Below are positions 47,946-57,989 of a stretch of DNA of 64,000 nucleotides, piece by piece. Source of the DNA: Sipunculus nudus (lineage: Eukaryota; Annelida; Sipuncula; Golfingiida; Sipunculidae); NCBI GenBank assembly GCA_026874595.1, contig CM049322.1, forward strand, positions 5,319,900 to 5,383,899. Direction: 5' to 3'. How positions within the stretch are numbered: the first letter of the stretch is position 1; each line of letters opens with the position of its first letter. The notes below the pieces were generated by a model that saw nothing but the letters and a program-made list of their open reading frames with translations, did not search any database and was not told the DNA's origin. A program made the position numbers and the translations under genes.

Positions 47946-48889
47946 AAAGCCATTATAAAAAAACTATGTTTCAAAAGATAGAGTAACCAGGTTTCATAAA
48001 ATTATCTCACATGAATAACATATAATGAATTATATGTTATTTTACATTTAAACATTGTCTTCACATTATTAAAAGTATGAAATATGTTGAACAACATATC
48101 TTAAATTCTAATATTCAGAAACAAGAACCTGGTTTTTAAATGTACAATTTTTTACCTATTATCATTTTCTTATATAGGTCAAGGATAAATAAAAGATTTT
48201 ATTTGATTTATTATCTGACAGAAAAGGCTTATTATATGTGCAAAGTGGCTTGCAACTTAAGATGCTAAGAAAGTGGATAACAAAACGAGCTATTCTGCAA
48301 ATTATACATCATTTCATGTAAGACATATGTGTTTTGATGTCATTTTAATACAAGCAAGTTTTGATGGTACTATCTGTTTATAAATTATTATAGTTTGAAT
48401 TCAAGCAGTGTCTAATTCGATCCCCCATCCCCCTAAATAATACCAGTAATGAGGAATTTGTTACATTTTCAGACAATTTTTAATGGATATCCTGTGACAT
48501 GAAGTGCTGATATATTTTATGGGCTTTCTATTAAGCGTAATTCTCGTTTGTGATTTCTATATATCACTTATGTTATCTTTTGATTAATCTTATGTGCAAA
48601 CATATTGTAATTGTTTGTATAGGTGTTTGTGTTTCAGTTAAGTCTGGCAAGATTTTTAATATTTCAAAACAGCATCTTGTAGGACTTCTAAGAATGTTGT
48701 TCTTAAGTCGAATTAGCATGAGCGGCAATTGTTTATGTTATACTCATGTAAAGTTTTAATATCAAATAAATAGATCTGGATTTCTGCAAATTATTGTTTC
48801 CTTGTTTTATTTTACAGATTATGCACAGTTACCCTAGAAGACAATATGTACTGCGTGATATGACCTATAGATTTCTTGTTTATCCTATA
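47946..48889. other. AT-rich, no gene recognised
   Basis: No domain, splice-consistent frame or repeat family identified. Confidence 0.5.
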
Positions 48890-49427
48890 AACAAAATCTT
48901 TCAAAAGGGTTTTTTTTTCATGGCCCTATAAAGGTTATTTGGTTTGATGTAATTTAAATAAAACCTTTAAAGGGTTTTAAAAAAAACCTATTAAAGGTTT
49001 TTCGGAAATGGGTTTTCTCAAAAAAACCATTTAAGGGTTTCTGTATTTGGACACGATAAAAACCTTTTTATTACCCTTTAGAAAACCTTTTCTTTTTACA
49101 GTGTACGGACTCTGTGCGAATTTAAACACAAATACATTGGTGGTCTATCTTTTTTTTCTCATGGGGAAAACATGCATGTAAACAAAGCTGTGAAAAATGT
49201 CCTTTTTCTACCCGGGGGGGGGGGGGGGGGGCAGGTATGTACGTCAAGGATTACTCTTTAGCACCTCGTTTTCCGGGGTAATACGCCTCACCAGGAGGTT
49301 CGCTGGGTAAGGTGTATTATAAGACACATAGTACTTCTGCTAACAATTACCGACACACACGCGCATGTATTTGTATTTGATTAGGTGAATGGATGTTAAT
49401 GAAACCCGTTATCAGTGATTACCTTTA

Positions 49428-49495
49428 GTCAGCTGAGCTCTAGCGATCACTCTTTGTTCATCGTCCGTCCATTCGTCTGTACCCTCCTACACAGA
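49428..49495. repeat. Fragment of the AGCTCAGCTGA repeat family
   Basis: TAGTCAGCTGAGCTCTAGCG then CATCGTCCGTCCATTCGTCT resembles the start region of the family, truncated. Confidence 0.4.
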
Positions 49496-49732
49496 TTACA
49501 AACCTGCATGCATGCCGTGGTTTCATGGGATTTCCACAAATATCCTTTTTAATAAGTAAGTTGCAGTAAAACTAGAATTTCATTAAAAAGCATATTTAAT
49601 GGTTAGGCCTTAAAAGAACCAATGGTTTATATAGTGTATGGAATAATAGGTAGTCTTTATGCAAGCATATATGTTCAGTTCTGACCTAAAGTGTGAAACA
49701 CTACAAGAAGTTAACATGATTGGTAACATGAT

Positions 49733-49800
49733 ACAGTAAACCGGCAGATATCCGAACAGACCGGGGACTATTCTCTTGTTCGGATAACAGGCCCACTGTT
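49733..49800. mobile_element. Pogo/Tc1-like terminal fragment overlapping the lectin gene's last codons
   Basis: CAGTAAACCGGCAGATATCC resembles pogo/Tigger-type termini. TATCCGAAC and GTTCGGATA form a 9-bp inverted pair here. On the minus strand the final codons and stop of the putative cytoplasmic exon lie within it. Assigned from the terminus only. Confidence 0.4.
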
Positions 49801-50140
49801 AACTATCGGTAGACTATTGGTTTTTAATGTTCTCCTAGTTCGCCCTCCCCCCGGGCTCTTTACTCCCGGCGTGTGACCGTCGCTGCCTGTGTACATAATC
49901 ACTATGGTATACGGACAGGACACGTCATCACTGGTGGTACTCCATGGACACCGTCCGGGGTCCCCGCCATGCAGCTCACAACGGTTCACATACCGAGGGC
50001 GTCCGTCACTCTCCGAGTAAAACGGTATCTCATGGTCAGGTATATTAATGGTGGATTCATCTTCTGACAATGTTGGTACAAATGACCCAAAATCAATACT
50101 GCCATGTTCCGACTGTGCTTCAGGTGAACAAGCATTCACT
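49768..50140 (-). CDS. Probable cytoplasmic-tail exon of the lectin-like receptor
   Basis: Acceptor tttgttttcgcag at 50,141. The frame reads VNACSPEAQSEHGSIDFGSF, acidic stretches, then SESDGRPRYVNRCELHGGDP, TIVIMYTG and RTRRTLKTNS, ending in a stop inside a pogo-like fragment. PRYVNR fits a pY-x-N (GRB2-type SH2) site. PYTIV resembles an ITIM, but the position two before Tyr is Cys, so it is not canonical. The link to the lectin exons is by strand and position only. Confidence 0.5.
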
Positions 50141-50689
50141 CTGCGAAAACAAAGGCGACAGTATAGCTGCATTGAAAGACGTTGAATGCTTTCCCAGGAC
50201 GGATTATTGTAAAGCGCACTAAACGTATTACGTGTATATGTATCAGACACGTTAGAGAGGTGCCGATGAGTTAAACGGGATCAGAGCATGTTGTATATTA
50301 AAGTTATGAGCGAGTAACAGTAACTGTTGGTTTGATTAATCTGTTTCATTAACGTACCGGGCAAAGGAATTAACACAACGTATATATAAAAACATTTTAA
50401 AAAATCGTCCGGTGTTCTGTTAACCTCGGTACAGCTTCCTTGTGTATTACATATAACATATAATCGGTTGCGCTGCACCAATGCAGAATATTCTGTCTAA
50501 TATGTGTTGAATTAAAGTTGCCTAAAGCGACTGCGAGCGACATGGACTGCGATTGTACAGTCACTGGGGCCTGTTTCTGTATATGCTTGTTCGCATCTCT
50601 GTGTAGGCTGATGAGGCAACTGATAACGTTGAAATAACGTCATGTAGATGATAATATTAATACTTAATTTTGCATCATTAAACCAAGAC

Positions 50690-50850
50690 AATAAAGCGCG
50701 CCGTCTGACTACCAACCGAAATGAGCATGCAGCAAAACTAATAAACAATAATAAAATAATACTCACAAGTCCCCCGACAAAGGAGGGTTTTACTTCCGTG
50801 ACAATAAAGTGTCCATGTTTGTAGGAAATACTAAGTATGCACGACCTGCT
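50690..50850 (-). CDS. Probable transmembrane exon of the lectin-like receptor
   Basis: Minus-strand frame TEVKPSFVGGLVSIILLLFI then SFAACSFRLVVRRR: a polar stem, about 19 hydrophobic residues and a basic stop-transfer cluster. Exon edges are approximate and the phase does not match the lectin exon at 51,694, so a linker exon is missing. Confidence 0.45.
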
Positions 50851-51693
50851 TGTCGAGATGCGGGCCCATTAAACAACCATGTGGTCGCGAACCGTGTGAA
50901 ATCCATGTAGTATTAAAATGCCTTAAAATATAATTAATATGACACATTAAGATACCAAGTTGAGAATGTGGCTAAAAGTGACTGTTATACATGTACCGTT
51001 ATATTTCGGTCTTTAATTAGACTAGACCACCAACAATAGCTTCACATGTACATGTGCTAATATATATATGACTCCTTTCATATTCAGATGGAAAATGCAA
51101 ATGTTGACAATATGACCAGTTAAATACCTGATTCAGTCGAAGGAAATATAAATAGTTCAGCAGTCATGTGATTTTGTGCCTTCCTTGGGGACACCATGCG
51201 TTTTGTCATTTGCTCGGCATAACGAAATGACGCCGTGAATAAACCTTTTGTATGTATAAGTGTCAGCGTTTATTTTACATAGAAATATCGACATACATTA
51301 GTTCATGTTGATTTATTTTTTTAGCAAAAATGTTACTGTGTAAATGTAAGCACTTCACACAAGCAAACCCACACCCACAAACACATGAAGACAATAGAAA
51401 ATGATAAAAAAGAAGAAAAAAGAAAAAAGGAAAGAAAGAAGAATATTATTCCAGACATGTATGCAAGAGAATGACCTGGTAAAGACGACATACAAGCCAA
51501 AGTACAATCAATATTAGTGATTAACTGTTCTATGACATAATAATAATATAATAATATAATAATATTATATAATAATATTATAAGTATTGATAACGTATTC
51601 ATCCGTTCAACACTGAATTTTATACAATCATATAACAATAGTTATTATTGGTATTACTGCTACTTTATAAGCCTACAACATCAAAATGCACAC

Positions 51694-51870
51694 CTGTTTC
51701 TGTCAATGTTTTCTGGGTTGTTTCTTTCTGACAGATCATGCTGTGTTTTTCGGAGCATGCCGCTGACCTCCAGTTGATCCCGTTAATCCCACGCTGAACC
51801 ACTGAACAGTGTCCATCCACGGAAGCCGCTTGGATGTTTAGTTCCCACCATTTAACTAGAACATGTTCAG
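51694..51870 (-). CDS. Lectin-like gene exon 4 (end of second domain)
   Basis: 177 bp between acceptor ttgtatacag and donor ACAG|gtgtgc. Contains DGHCSVVQRGINGINWRSAA and CSEKHSMICQKE, the C-terminal signature of a lectin-like fold. This exon has no counterpart in the 61.8-63.6 kb duplicate. Confidence 0.8.
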
Positions 51871-53883
51871 CTGTATACAAATTAAAGACTTGTTAAATAA
51901 ATGCAAGTGTTACATATGCATGGTTATATATGTATATATTCTATCTAACCAGAGGCGGATACCGTTCGTTGTAAAGAGGGGGCTCAACGCCCCGACGCAG
52001 GACAACAAGTTTGCCCGGATTGCTATTAGAGCTAATATTTAACCCTCAACTTAAGCAAAAGAGAATGATGAGAACAGCAACAGAAACACAATATCCGGCG
52101 CTGCTATTCTATTTTTCCAGATTTGTTTTCGTTGAAAAAGAGGCGAGCTCCTTCTGAATCCGCCCCTAGTACCCTAAATGCAAATTACATCACCCTAAAA
52201 TATTAAAAGTGATTGAGTAACATTTATTGTGTTCTTTTTATATTGTTAAAATATTACATTGTTTTATTTGTCATTTAACAGTTAATAAATGAACTGCTTA
52301 CTTATGTAACTGCATTTGATTTGCAAAGCCTATTGAAATATTATAATAATTACGTGAATGTCACAACACGATCAATATATCTACCCACCCGAAACTGTAT
52401 GCGATTTTAAAAAATGTTGATAATGTTACCAGATGTCATGTTAGGCCAAAGCCATCGAGATTTCCGCAAGTCGACCCAGGTTTCAGTATTGTTACAAATT
52501 GCCATTGTAGGGCTATACAATTCCTTCCCAATAAGTACACCCCCGAGGGACGTACAATTTCCGAGGGCGGAAAACCAGCTCTCCTGTTTGCATTTTATAA
52601 TAATACATCCGGGTGTCTTCTTTATGTAAACTCCCTTTACGCAGTCAGTTTGAGGACTACAGGTTTTGCAGCCTGGTTCAAATAAGACAAACTTCACGCG
52701 AAAATTTTTATCACAACGTTTTTTTCATAGATAATGTTACATATGAATAACAAAACGTAACATATATATCACATTATTTTGTTTCAACAAGGACCAGTTT
52801 ATCAGATAATTAAATGGAATATGAAACACAGAACTATAGCAAGGGTTTCAATGAATCGGCTCAAGATGTAGATCGGGTGCTAAATATAGTCACCAGATAG
52901 AGTATTTAAGGAACAAAAATTTGAGGAATACAAAAACCAGTGACCAGTGAAATGGGACATCCAATGCGTCTGACAGTCTACATTTTAAATAATAATGAAA
53001 ATATAAAGTAATGTTAATTACACATTTTTGTGTACTGATGTGTACCTGGAATCCAGCAGATGACGCCCAACCCTCGAATAAAGCAATGTTTGGCATACAC
53101 AATACCTTCTCGTATTGCTGCACATTCGTCGTTTGCTCCCTCATACCGTGGTGTGGTCTCTACGTTTCCATTTAAAATGATAGGTTCATGAACTGAGTGA
53201 TAATATTAGATTATTGAATGAAAAAAAACCATGTTTGTGGATGCACGATACTAAAAAAGGGGGTCAAACCATTTGCTTAACGATATTAGGACGATTATTT
53301 CAGGACAATAGTCCAAAACCTTATACACTACGTTAGGTCCTACACTTTGAAATTACTCTTTCACAAAAAGCTTGTCCACAGAATTGTTTTCATTATCTAT
53401 CCTTCATAACTTAAGAGAATGCCACTTCCTGACTGACGCAATTTAATTTAGGTTGGAAACAGTATAAGTAAAATAAGGTCTTGTGGTTAGCCTTATTATC
53501 ATCACCCAGAATTCCGTATACATATATTCTTTGTTTTGTTTCAGATTTGATAGATTATCCCATTGAAGCCTTGTGATGTATGTTTAGTAATAAAAAGGGA
53601 TCTACTAACCACTTTCAGAGCCGTCCAAACTTTTCCATTTTCCTATCCTCTGCTTGACAATAGGCGTCCACAACGAGATCGTTGATTTCTCACCAAGGAT
53701 AGTTTCAGCGGAAGTCTTAAAATAATAACCAGTCAGTGGTGACGACGATCTTTTTTTACATGAAGCCACAGCCGAATCATAATCACTGCTGTTTGTAACG
53801 ACTAAACCTTGGATGACAAAAATGTTTACCAGAATACCCACAAGCATATTATACAACAGATATAAAATACGTTTATTTTTCAT
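51694..53883 (-). CDS. Secreted/membrane protein with two C-type-lectin-like domains
   Basis: Exons 53883-53610, 53159-53046, 52672-52430 and 51870-51694 all join in phase 1 with GT-AG sites. Exon 1 starts with a signal peptide (YLLYNMLVGILVNIFVIQG). Exons 1-2 form a first, divergent lectin-like domain (YDSAVASCKK, ISLWTPIVKQRIGKWKSLDG, CAAIREG, GVICWIP). Exons 3-4 form a second (ESWFSALGNCTSLGG, TWVDLRKSRWLWPN, VKWWELN, GHCSVVQ, NWRSAACSEKHSMICQ) with four expected Cys. The EPN/QPD and WND calcium-sugar motifs are absent, so sugar binding of the classical kind is doubtful. Exons at 50,850-50,690 and 50,140-49,768 may add a membrane anchor and tail. Such proteins act at the cell surface or in secretions, often in immunity; the ligand is unknown. 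Confidence 0.82.
51951..52172. mobile_element. MITE-like insert in intron 3 of the lectin-like gene
   Basis: Ends AGAGGCGGATACCG and CTGAATCCGCCCCTA are inverted relatives. The duplicate at 63,163-63,378 carries the same insert inverted, so it predates the duplication. Confidence 0.55.
52430..52672 (-). CDS. Lectin-like gene exon 3
   Basis: 243 bp starting after acceptor tttgaaccag; this acceptor keeps phase 1, whereas one 16 bases earlier would hit a stop. Encodes CKTCSPQTDCVKGVYIKKTP, a disulphide-rich lead-in, then the second lectin domain's first half. Confidence 0.82.
53046..53159 (-). CDS. Lectin-like gene exon 2
   Basis: 114 bp between acceptor aacgtag and donor CCAG|gtacac. Encodes TTPRYEGANDECAAIREGIV and on to GVICWIP. 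Its duplicate on the plus strand (62160-62272) is one base shorter. Confidence 0.8.
53610..53883 (-). CDS. Lectin-like gene exon 1 (signal peptide, first domain start)
   Basis: ATG at 53,883, then MKNKRILYLLYNMLVGILVN. The exon ends AGTG|gttagt in phase 1. A truncated copy of this exon is at 60,945-60,829. Confidence 0.8.
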
Positions 53884-54599
53884 AATTTAAAAGTCAGGAG
53901 GAATACCGAGCACATTAATTTACATAGAGTAATGCTAGACTATTATGTAAATGTAATGTTGGCCAGCCAATAAAAATAGAATTACCTGTATGTAGGCGTC
54001 CATCTACCCGGCACTTTGTAATGCTGAGGGGAAACAGTAAAATACACATTCTCCCAATGTAACTCATGTTTCCAAATAAAAGCAGTTTTAGATGTATGAG
54101 CTCCAGATACGCATTTACTTGCCCTCGTTTATTGCGAAATCATTTTATACAATCTAAACTATTTTATACACTGAAACGTGTCGGCTGCGTACATCAGTAT
54201 ACATATGTGTTTAATTGCTTTCTCCTCTTCCTCTATTGAAAATATTATACATATACCGGTCGAGATAACGGCTAAATTACAGACAATTATAAGTAATTTA
54301 GGGCATATTTATGCAATAATAACAACCATGTCTACAGCTAAGTGTATTTAATATTAACATAACGTTCCAACAGACCCATTCACCAGCTATAAAACAGCTA
54401 CTGTTTTCCAGTTCACATTTCTCATAGAGATATAAGTAATTTTGGGAGGATAATGACACCATACCCTTAATTACTTTTGCCGAATGATTATCATTATAAT
54501 GTCAGTCAAAGTTTTTACAACACAAACACGCATGCATACATTTATATACTGTATCTGAAAACAATGAACCTATCCGATATACCTATAGGAAAAAGATAT

Positions 54600-55195
54600 C
54601 ATATGAGCACCCTGAATGTCAGATCGGCACTAATCGTATCTGGTAAACCTAGAATATTCTTAGACATCCTGGGCAAATGTCCTTTGACCCTGAAATTAAG
54701 TCATGGTGGCCTATATTTTGCGACCTATAGGTAAAGATGTCATATAAGCACTCAGACAGTCAGACAGGGTGCAAATTATATCCATTAGGCCTAGCATATT
54801 CTAACATAAAATACAGGGAGGTCCAAACGTCTTTGGAAACCTGGAATTAGGTCACTGTGACCTATATTTTGCGACCTATGGACCGAAAACATGATTTCGA
54901 GTACCAAGGCAGTCAGATATGGCACAAATTGTAACCATAAAGCCTAGAATCTTCTGACTTAATATCTTGTGACAGCCTGGGTAAATGTCCTTGGAAGCCT
55001 GAAATAAGGTCACCATGACCTATATTCTGTGACCTTTAGGAAAAATTGTCATATGAACACCCACACAGTCAGAAGGGGCACACATTGTATCAATTAGGCC
55101 TAGAAACTTCTAACATAACATTCAGGGTGGGCCTAGGCAAATGTCCTTGAAAAATGAAATTAGGTCACTTTGACGTATATTCTGCAACGTACAGA
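54600..55195 (+). repeat. Tandem ~155-bp repeat, about 4 copies
   Basis: Recurring text: GACCTATATTTTGCGACCTA, ATTAGGCCTAGAA, TCTAACATAA, CCTGAAATTAGGTCAC. Spacings are 150-157 bp with marked divergence. The phrases also relate it to the AGCTCAGCTGA family. Confidence 0.65.
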
Positions 55196-55197
55196 CC

Positions 55198-55402
55198 TGG
55201 AGATCTCGGACCTTTTACATCTCGGCCCACACGATTTCGGACCATTTCAGATCGGACCATTACGATCTCGGACCACTGGGCCGACGATCTCGGCCCACTT
55301 TGTATCTGGCCACTACGATCTCGGACCACTTTGCATGTGGCCAGTACTGGCCACTACGATCTCGGGCAATTTTGTTATCAGGCAACTACAATCTCGGACC
55401 AA
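55198..55402 (+). repeat. Short tandem repeat, ACGATCTCGGACCACTTT units
   Basis: About nine degenerate units of 20-27 bp with core GATCTCGGACCA. GC content is higher than the surroundings, and the array directly follows the 155-bp repeat. Confidence 0.75.
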
Positions 55403-55659
55403 TGTAACATACAATCATACATGTCCTGCCTGCCTAAACTGTTACGAAAGAACCGAGGTTATGTTACACATTGGGAATATTGAACTAAGACGAACCACGC
55501 TTCTGTATAGGCTAACAATATTATTTTGTCTGAGCGCGATTCAGATGTTAAAAATTCCACTTTGACAAGTTAGACCTACGACATAGATCAATATATATAT
55601 CCAGATTTCACACACATGCACATACACTTAATTAATAATAGTTTGTATAAAACACATGA

Positions 55660-56130
55660 CACCATATTTTAACTCAAAGAATTGACACAGTTTATTAGAA
55701 TTTTATATATGCAATATGAAACGAGGTATGAAAACGGAAATATGAAATCTGAAAAATCTACATTAACCAAAAATGCATAATTGATCATGTGTGAGTCAAA
55801 GAGACGGAACAGGTGTATTGCTATAAAATATCTACAATTCAACTACTGTACTAGATAATATTACAGATAATATTACAGGGTAAAAACAGTTGAAGTTTCG
55901 ATATATACATGCAACATAAATTTAAATGTGGGAAACAAATGATACCATTTTTTTTTAACTCAAAGAACTGACAATGTTAATTAGAATTTAATATGTACAA
56001 TATAAAACGAGACACGAAAACGGAAATATCATCAAACGAACTAACAAACCAAATCACTCGTATTACAAAGGAAAAACAGTTGTAGTTTAGATATATGCAT
56101 GAAACAAAAAAATAATTAATCAAATTCAAC
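55660..56130 (+). repeat. Tandem duplication, ~286-bp period
   Basis: AACTCAAAGAATTGACA, CGAGGTATGAAAACGGAAAT and ACAGTTGAAGTTTCGATATA recur as AACTCAAAGAACTGACA, CGAGACACGAAAACGGAAAT and ACAGTTGTAGTTTAGATATA. Confidence 0.7.
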
Positions 56131-56329
56131 AAAAGAGTAACAATAAACTGATTAACACAAGATTTTACTCGCACACAATTTTATAGCCTATACTATACAA
56201 TTATTATTCAGAAAAGCATATATTTTTATTATAGAACAACGCAAACTACATACCGATTCACACCTGTGATAATTTTTACGAAAAATATATCTTTAAAAGC
56301 AGTTATTTTCCATTGGAAAGGTAACACTA

Positions 56330-56331
<2 letters not shown>

Positions 56332-56399
<68 letters not shown>
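56332..56399. repeat. (AT)n microsatellite
   Basis: An uninterrupted run of about 34 dinucleotides. Confidence 0.92.
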
Positions 56400-56404
<5 letters not shown>

Positions 56405-56424
56405 ACCATACTATTGCAGATAGC

Positions 56425-56634
56425 TTAAATCCTTGGGTGTGCCATATGGTCAAAAAGTCTGGGGCTGGTAGAGGCGGCTTGGTCTCCCAGCTCAGGAACT
56501 TCGTAGTGGAGATATGCTCCGTTTCCTACGCACCCCGAAGTTCCACTTTTCTTTTCTCGGACTACCTGTACTTCTGGAAAGTCTTCAGTTAGTTGGCTGA
56601 CATTGACTTTACCTGCAGTGGCCAGAGTTTCTCC
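56425..56634 (-). CDS. Possible coding exon without start codon
   Basis: An open minus-strand frame of 69 codons reads GETLATAGKVNVSQLTEDFP, GNGAYLHYEVPELGDQ and ASTSPRLFDHMAHPRI, then TAA. It is GC-richer than its surroundings and has protein-like composition. There is an acceptor-like CTGCAG near the start. I do not recognise the family. An inverted pair, GGAACTTCG/CGAAGTTCC, lies within it. Confidence 0.3.
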   Translation of the reverse strand, partial: GETLATAGKVNVSQLTEDFPEVQVVREKKSGTSGCVGNGAYLHYEVPELGDQAASTSPRLFDHMAHPRI

Positions 56635-56710
56635 TCATCATTAAGCTTGGGGATGAGCAGGTATCATTCATTCTGATCATTTTTCATTAAATCTTTCTGT
56701 CATGTTAATG

Positions 56711-56840
56711 TAAATACATTTTTTAAAATGCGGCGTATCTGAATTTACTTCTGCAAATCGGTATGTTGAAGAGCTGTAAGGCAGATTAATAATACTCAAA
56801 CTTGTGAGCTATTTATACTGTACACTGACTTCTTTGAGAT
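56711..56840 (+). repeat. Dispersed repeat, partner of 37,278-37,408
   Basis: Shares TAAAATGCGGC, GCAAATCGGTATGTTGAAGA and ATACTGTACACTGACTTCTT with the first copy. Confidence 0.65.
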
Positions 56841-57835
56841 TTATATTTTAGCTGTATCGGTTTTCCCAAGGAGTTCATAGACTAGAGTATCAACAGAGAG
56901 TCTGGCCGTGTCGAACGTTGCTGACGGGGGTCATAAAACTCGCTGCTCAAAGACACACAGAGATGCCGCTGATAAGCCCGGCGCTAATTGATACAGCGCG
57001 AGAGGCCCCCCATTCGGCGTGACTTCGGAACAGCTCGTTAGTTCCCGGAAACCCCAAGCGTAAACTAACACGTGACCCACCCGAGATCGTTTTGGTACTC
57101 CCGGTAAAGCGTATAACACTTTTTTTTTGCGCCCGTGACAGAAATGGCAGGGGAATCCCCGTCGCATTGCATTATGGTTATCCAGTGTCAAAACGATGTC
57201 AGACTTTTTTTTTATCTTAAGACATAATTTAGCAACAATTCTCGAATTTGAGTAACCAAAGTTTATTGAACGTTATTTCATATTTATTTTGTTCATAACA
57301 TATTCTGAAAGTTGTCAAAGCACGATGTCTATCGAGAGGCAAGTCCGACGGCCGCCATCTTAAACATTGAAATCATCGCTCGTCCTTCATATGAGGCAAC
57401 ATAAACATAGAAAATGTCTTAAGGAATGAGAAATATTCACATTTTAAATACAAAAAGGTAATAATTTAGATAGATACCAATCTTTTGTGGAAGTTTATTA
57501 TAGTTTATTGTCACAAGGAGTTTACAATGAAAATATTTATTTAATGAAAATATTGGAAAAATCGTAAGTTTGCGCAATATATTTCATAAAAAAACATCGG
57601 TTAGCTTGCGGACGTGTATGAAGCTGTCGTTGCTAATGACGCGTTAGCTATAGCTTGGCTGCGGTAAACATGGGCGATAATACGAGAACAACGCCGTCAG
57701 TGACAGAGCAGGCAATAGCTCACTGTTATCCATTAAAATGAAAGATATCCGTACATGGGCGTCATAATTTTAGTAATCAGCGGAATACTATAACACAAGG
57801 CTAATTAGTAATATCTGTCAGAAGTGTACGTGAGC
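56841..57835. other. GC-rich stretch and flanking DNA, no gene recognised
   Basis: 56,880-57,190 is clearly GC-richer than the window average, with CG-containing words such as GCCCGGCGC and CTCCCGGTAAAGCG. It could be a promoter or first exon of an unseen gene. The rest is AT-rich. Confidence 0.4.
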
Positions 57836-57989
57836 ACTGAAGCAAACTGTTAGAATTCCGAAGTTATTCAAGGAAAGCAAGGTTTACACTTTCCAGTCGT
57901 CCATCATGTATCACGGCAGAAGTAGATGCAGAGTGACCGAATCTATCCCAAAATCGATCCAGTGATTCCTTGACACACTGAGAGGTCAA

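Larger units (their letters stand above)
38368..49103. mobile_element. Candidate 10.7 kb element with CACTG...CAGTG inverted termini
   Basis: The left end, CACTGTAAGAAGAAAGGGTT, continues TTATAAA. The right end in reverse complement is CACTGTAAAAAGAAAAGGTT, continuing TTCTAAA. TA lies directly outside both. Both ends are followed by clustered GGGTTTT/AAAACCC motifs (38,368-38,510; 48,890-49,103), like the subterminal repeats of CACTA-type elements. No transposase was recognised inside, and two unrelated MITE ends would look similar. Confidence 0.45.

Noticed and set aside
51333-51638. Minus-strand hydrophobic frame (ILIILLYNIIILLYYYY) as the receptor's membrane segment
   Set aside because: It is low-complexity TAATA repeat without splice support; the frame at 50,690-50,850 is a better membrane candidate.
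56455-56560. Structured small RNA from GGAACTTCG...CGAAGTTCC and GGAG-ATATG-CTCC
   Set aside because: The nested stems are short and interrupted, fit no snRNA I know, and lie inside an open frame that explains the composition.
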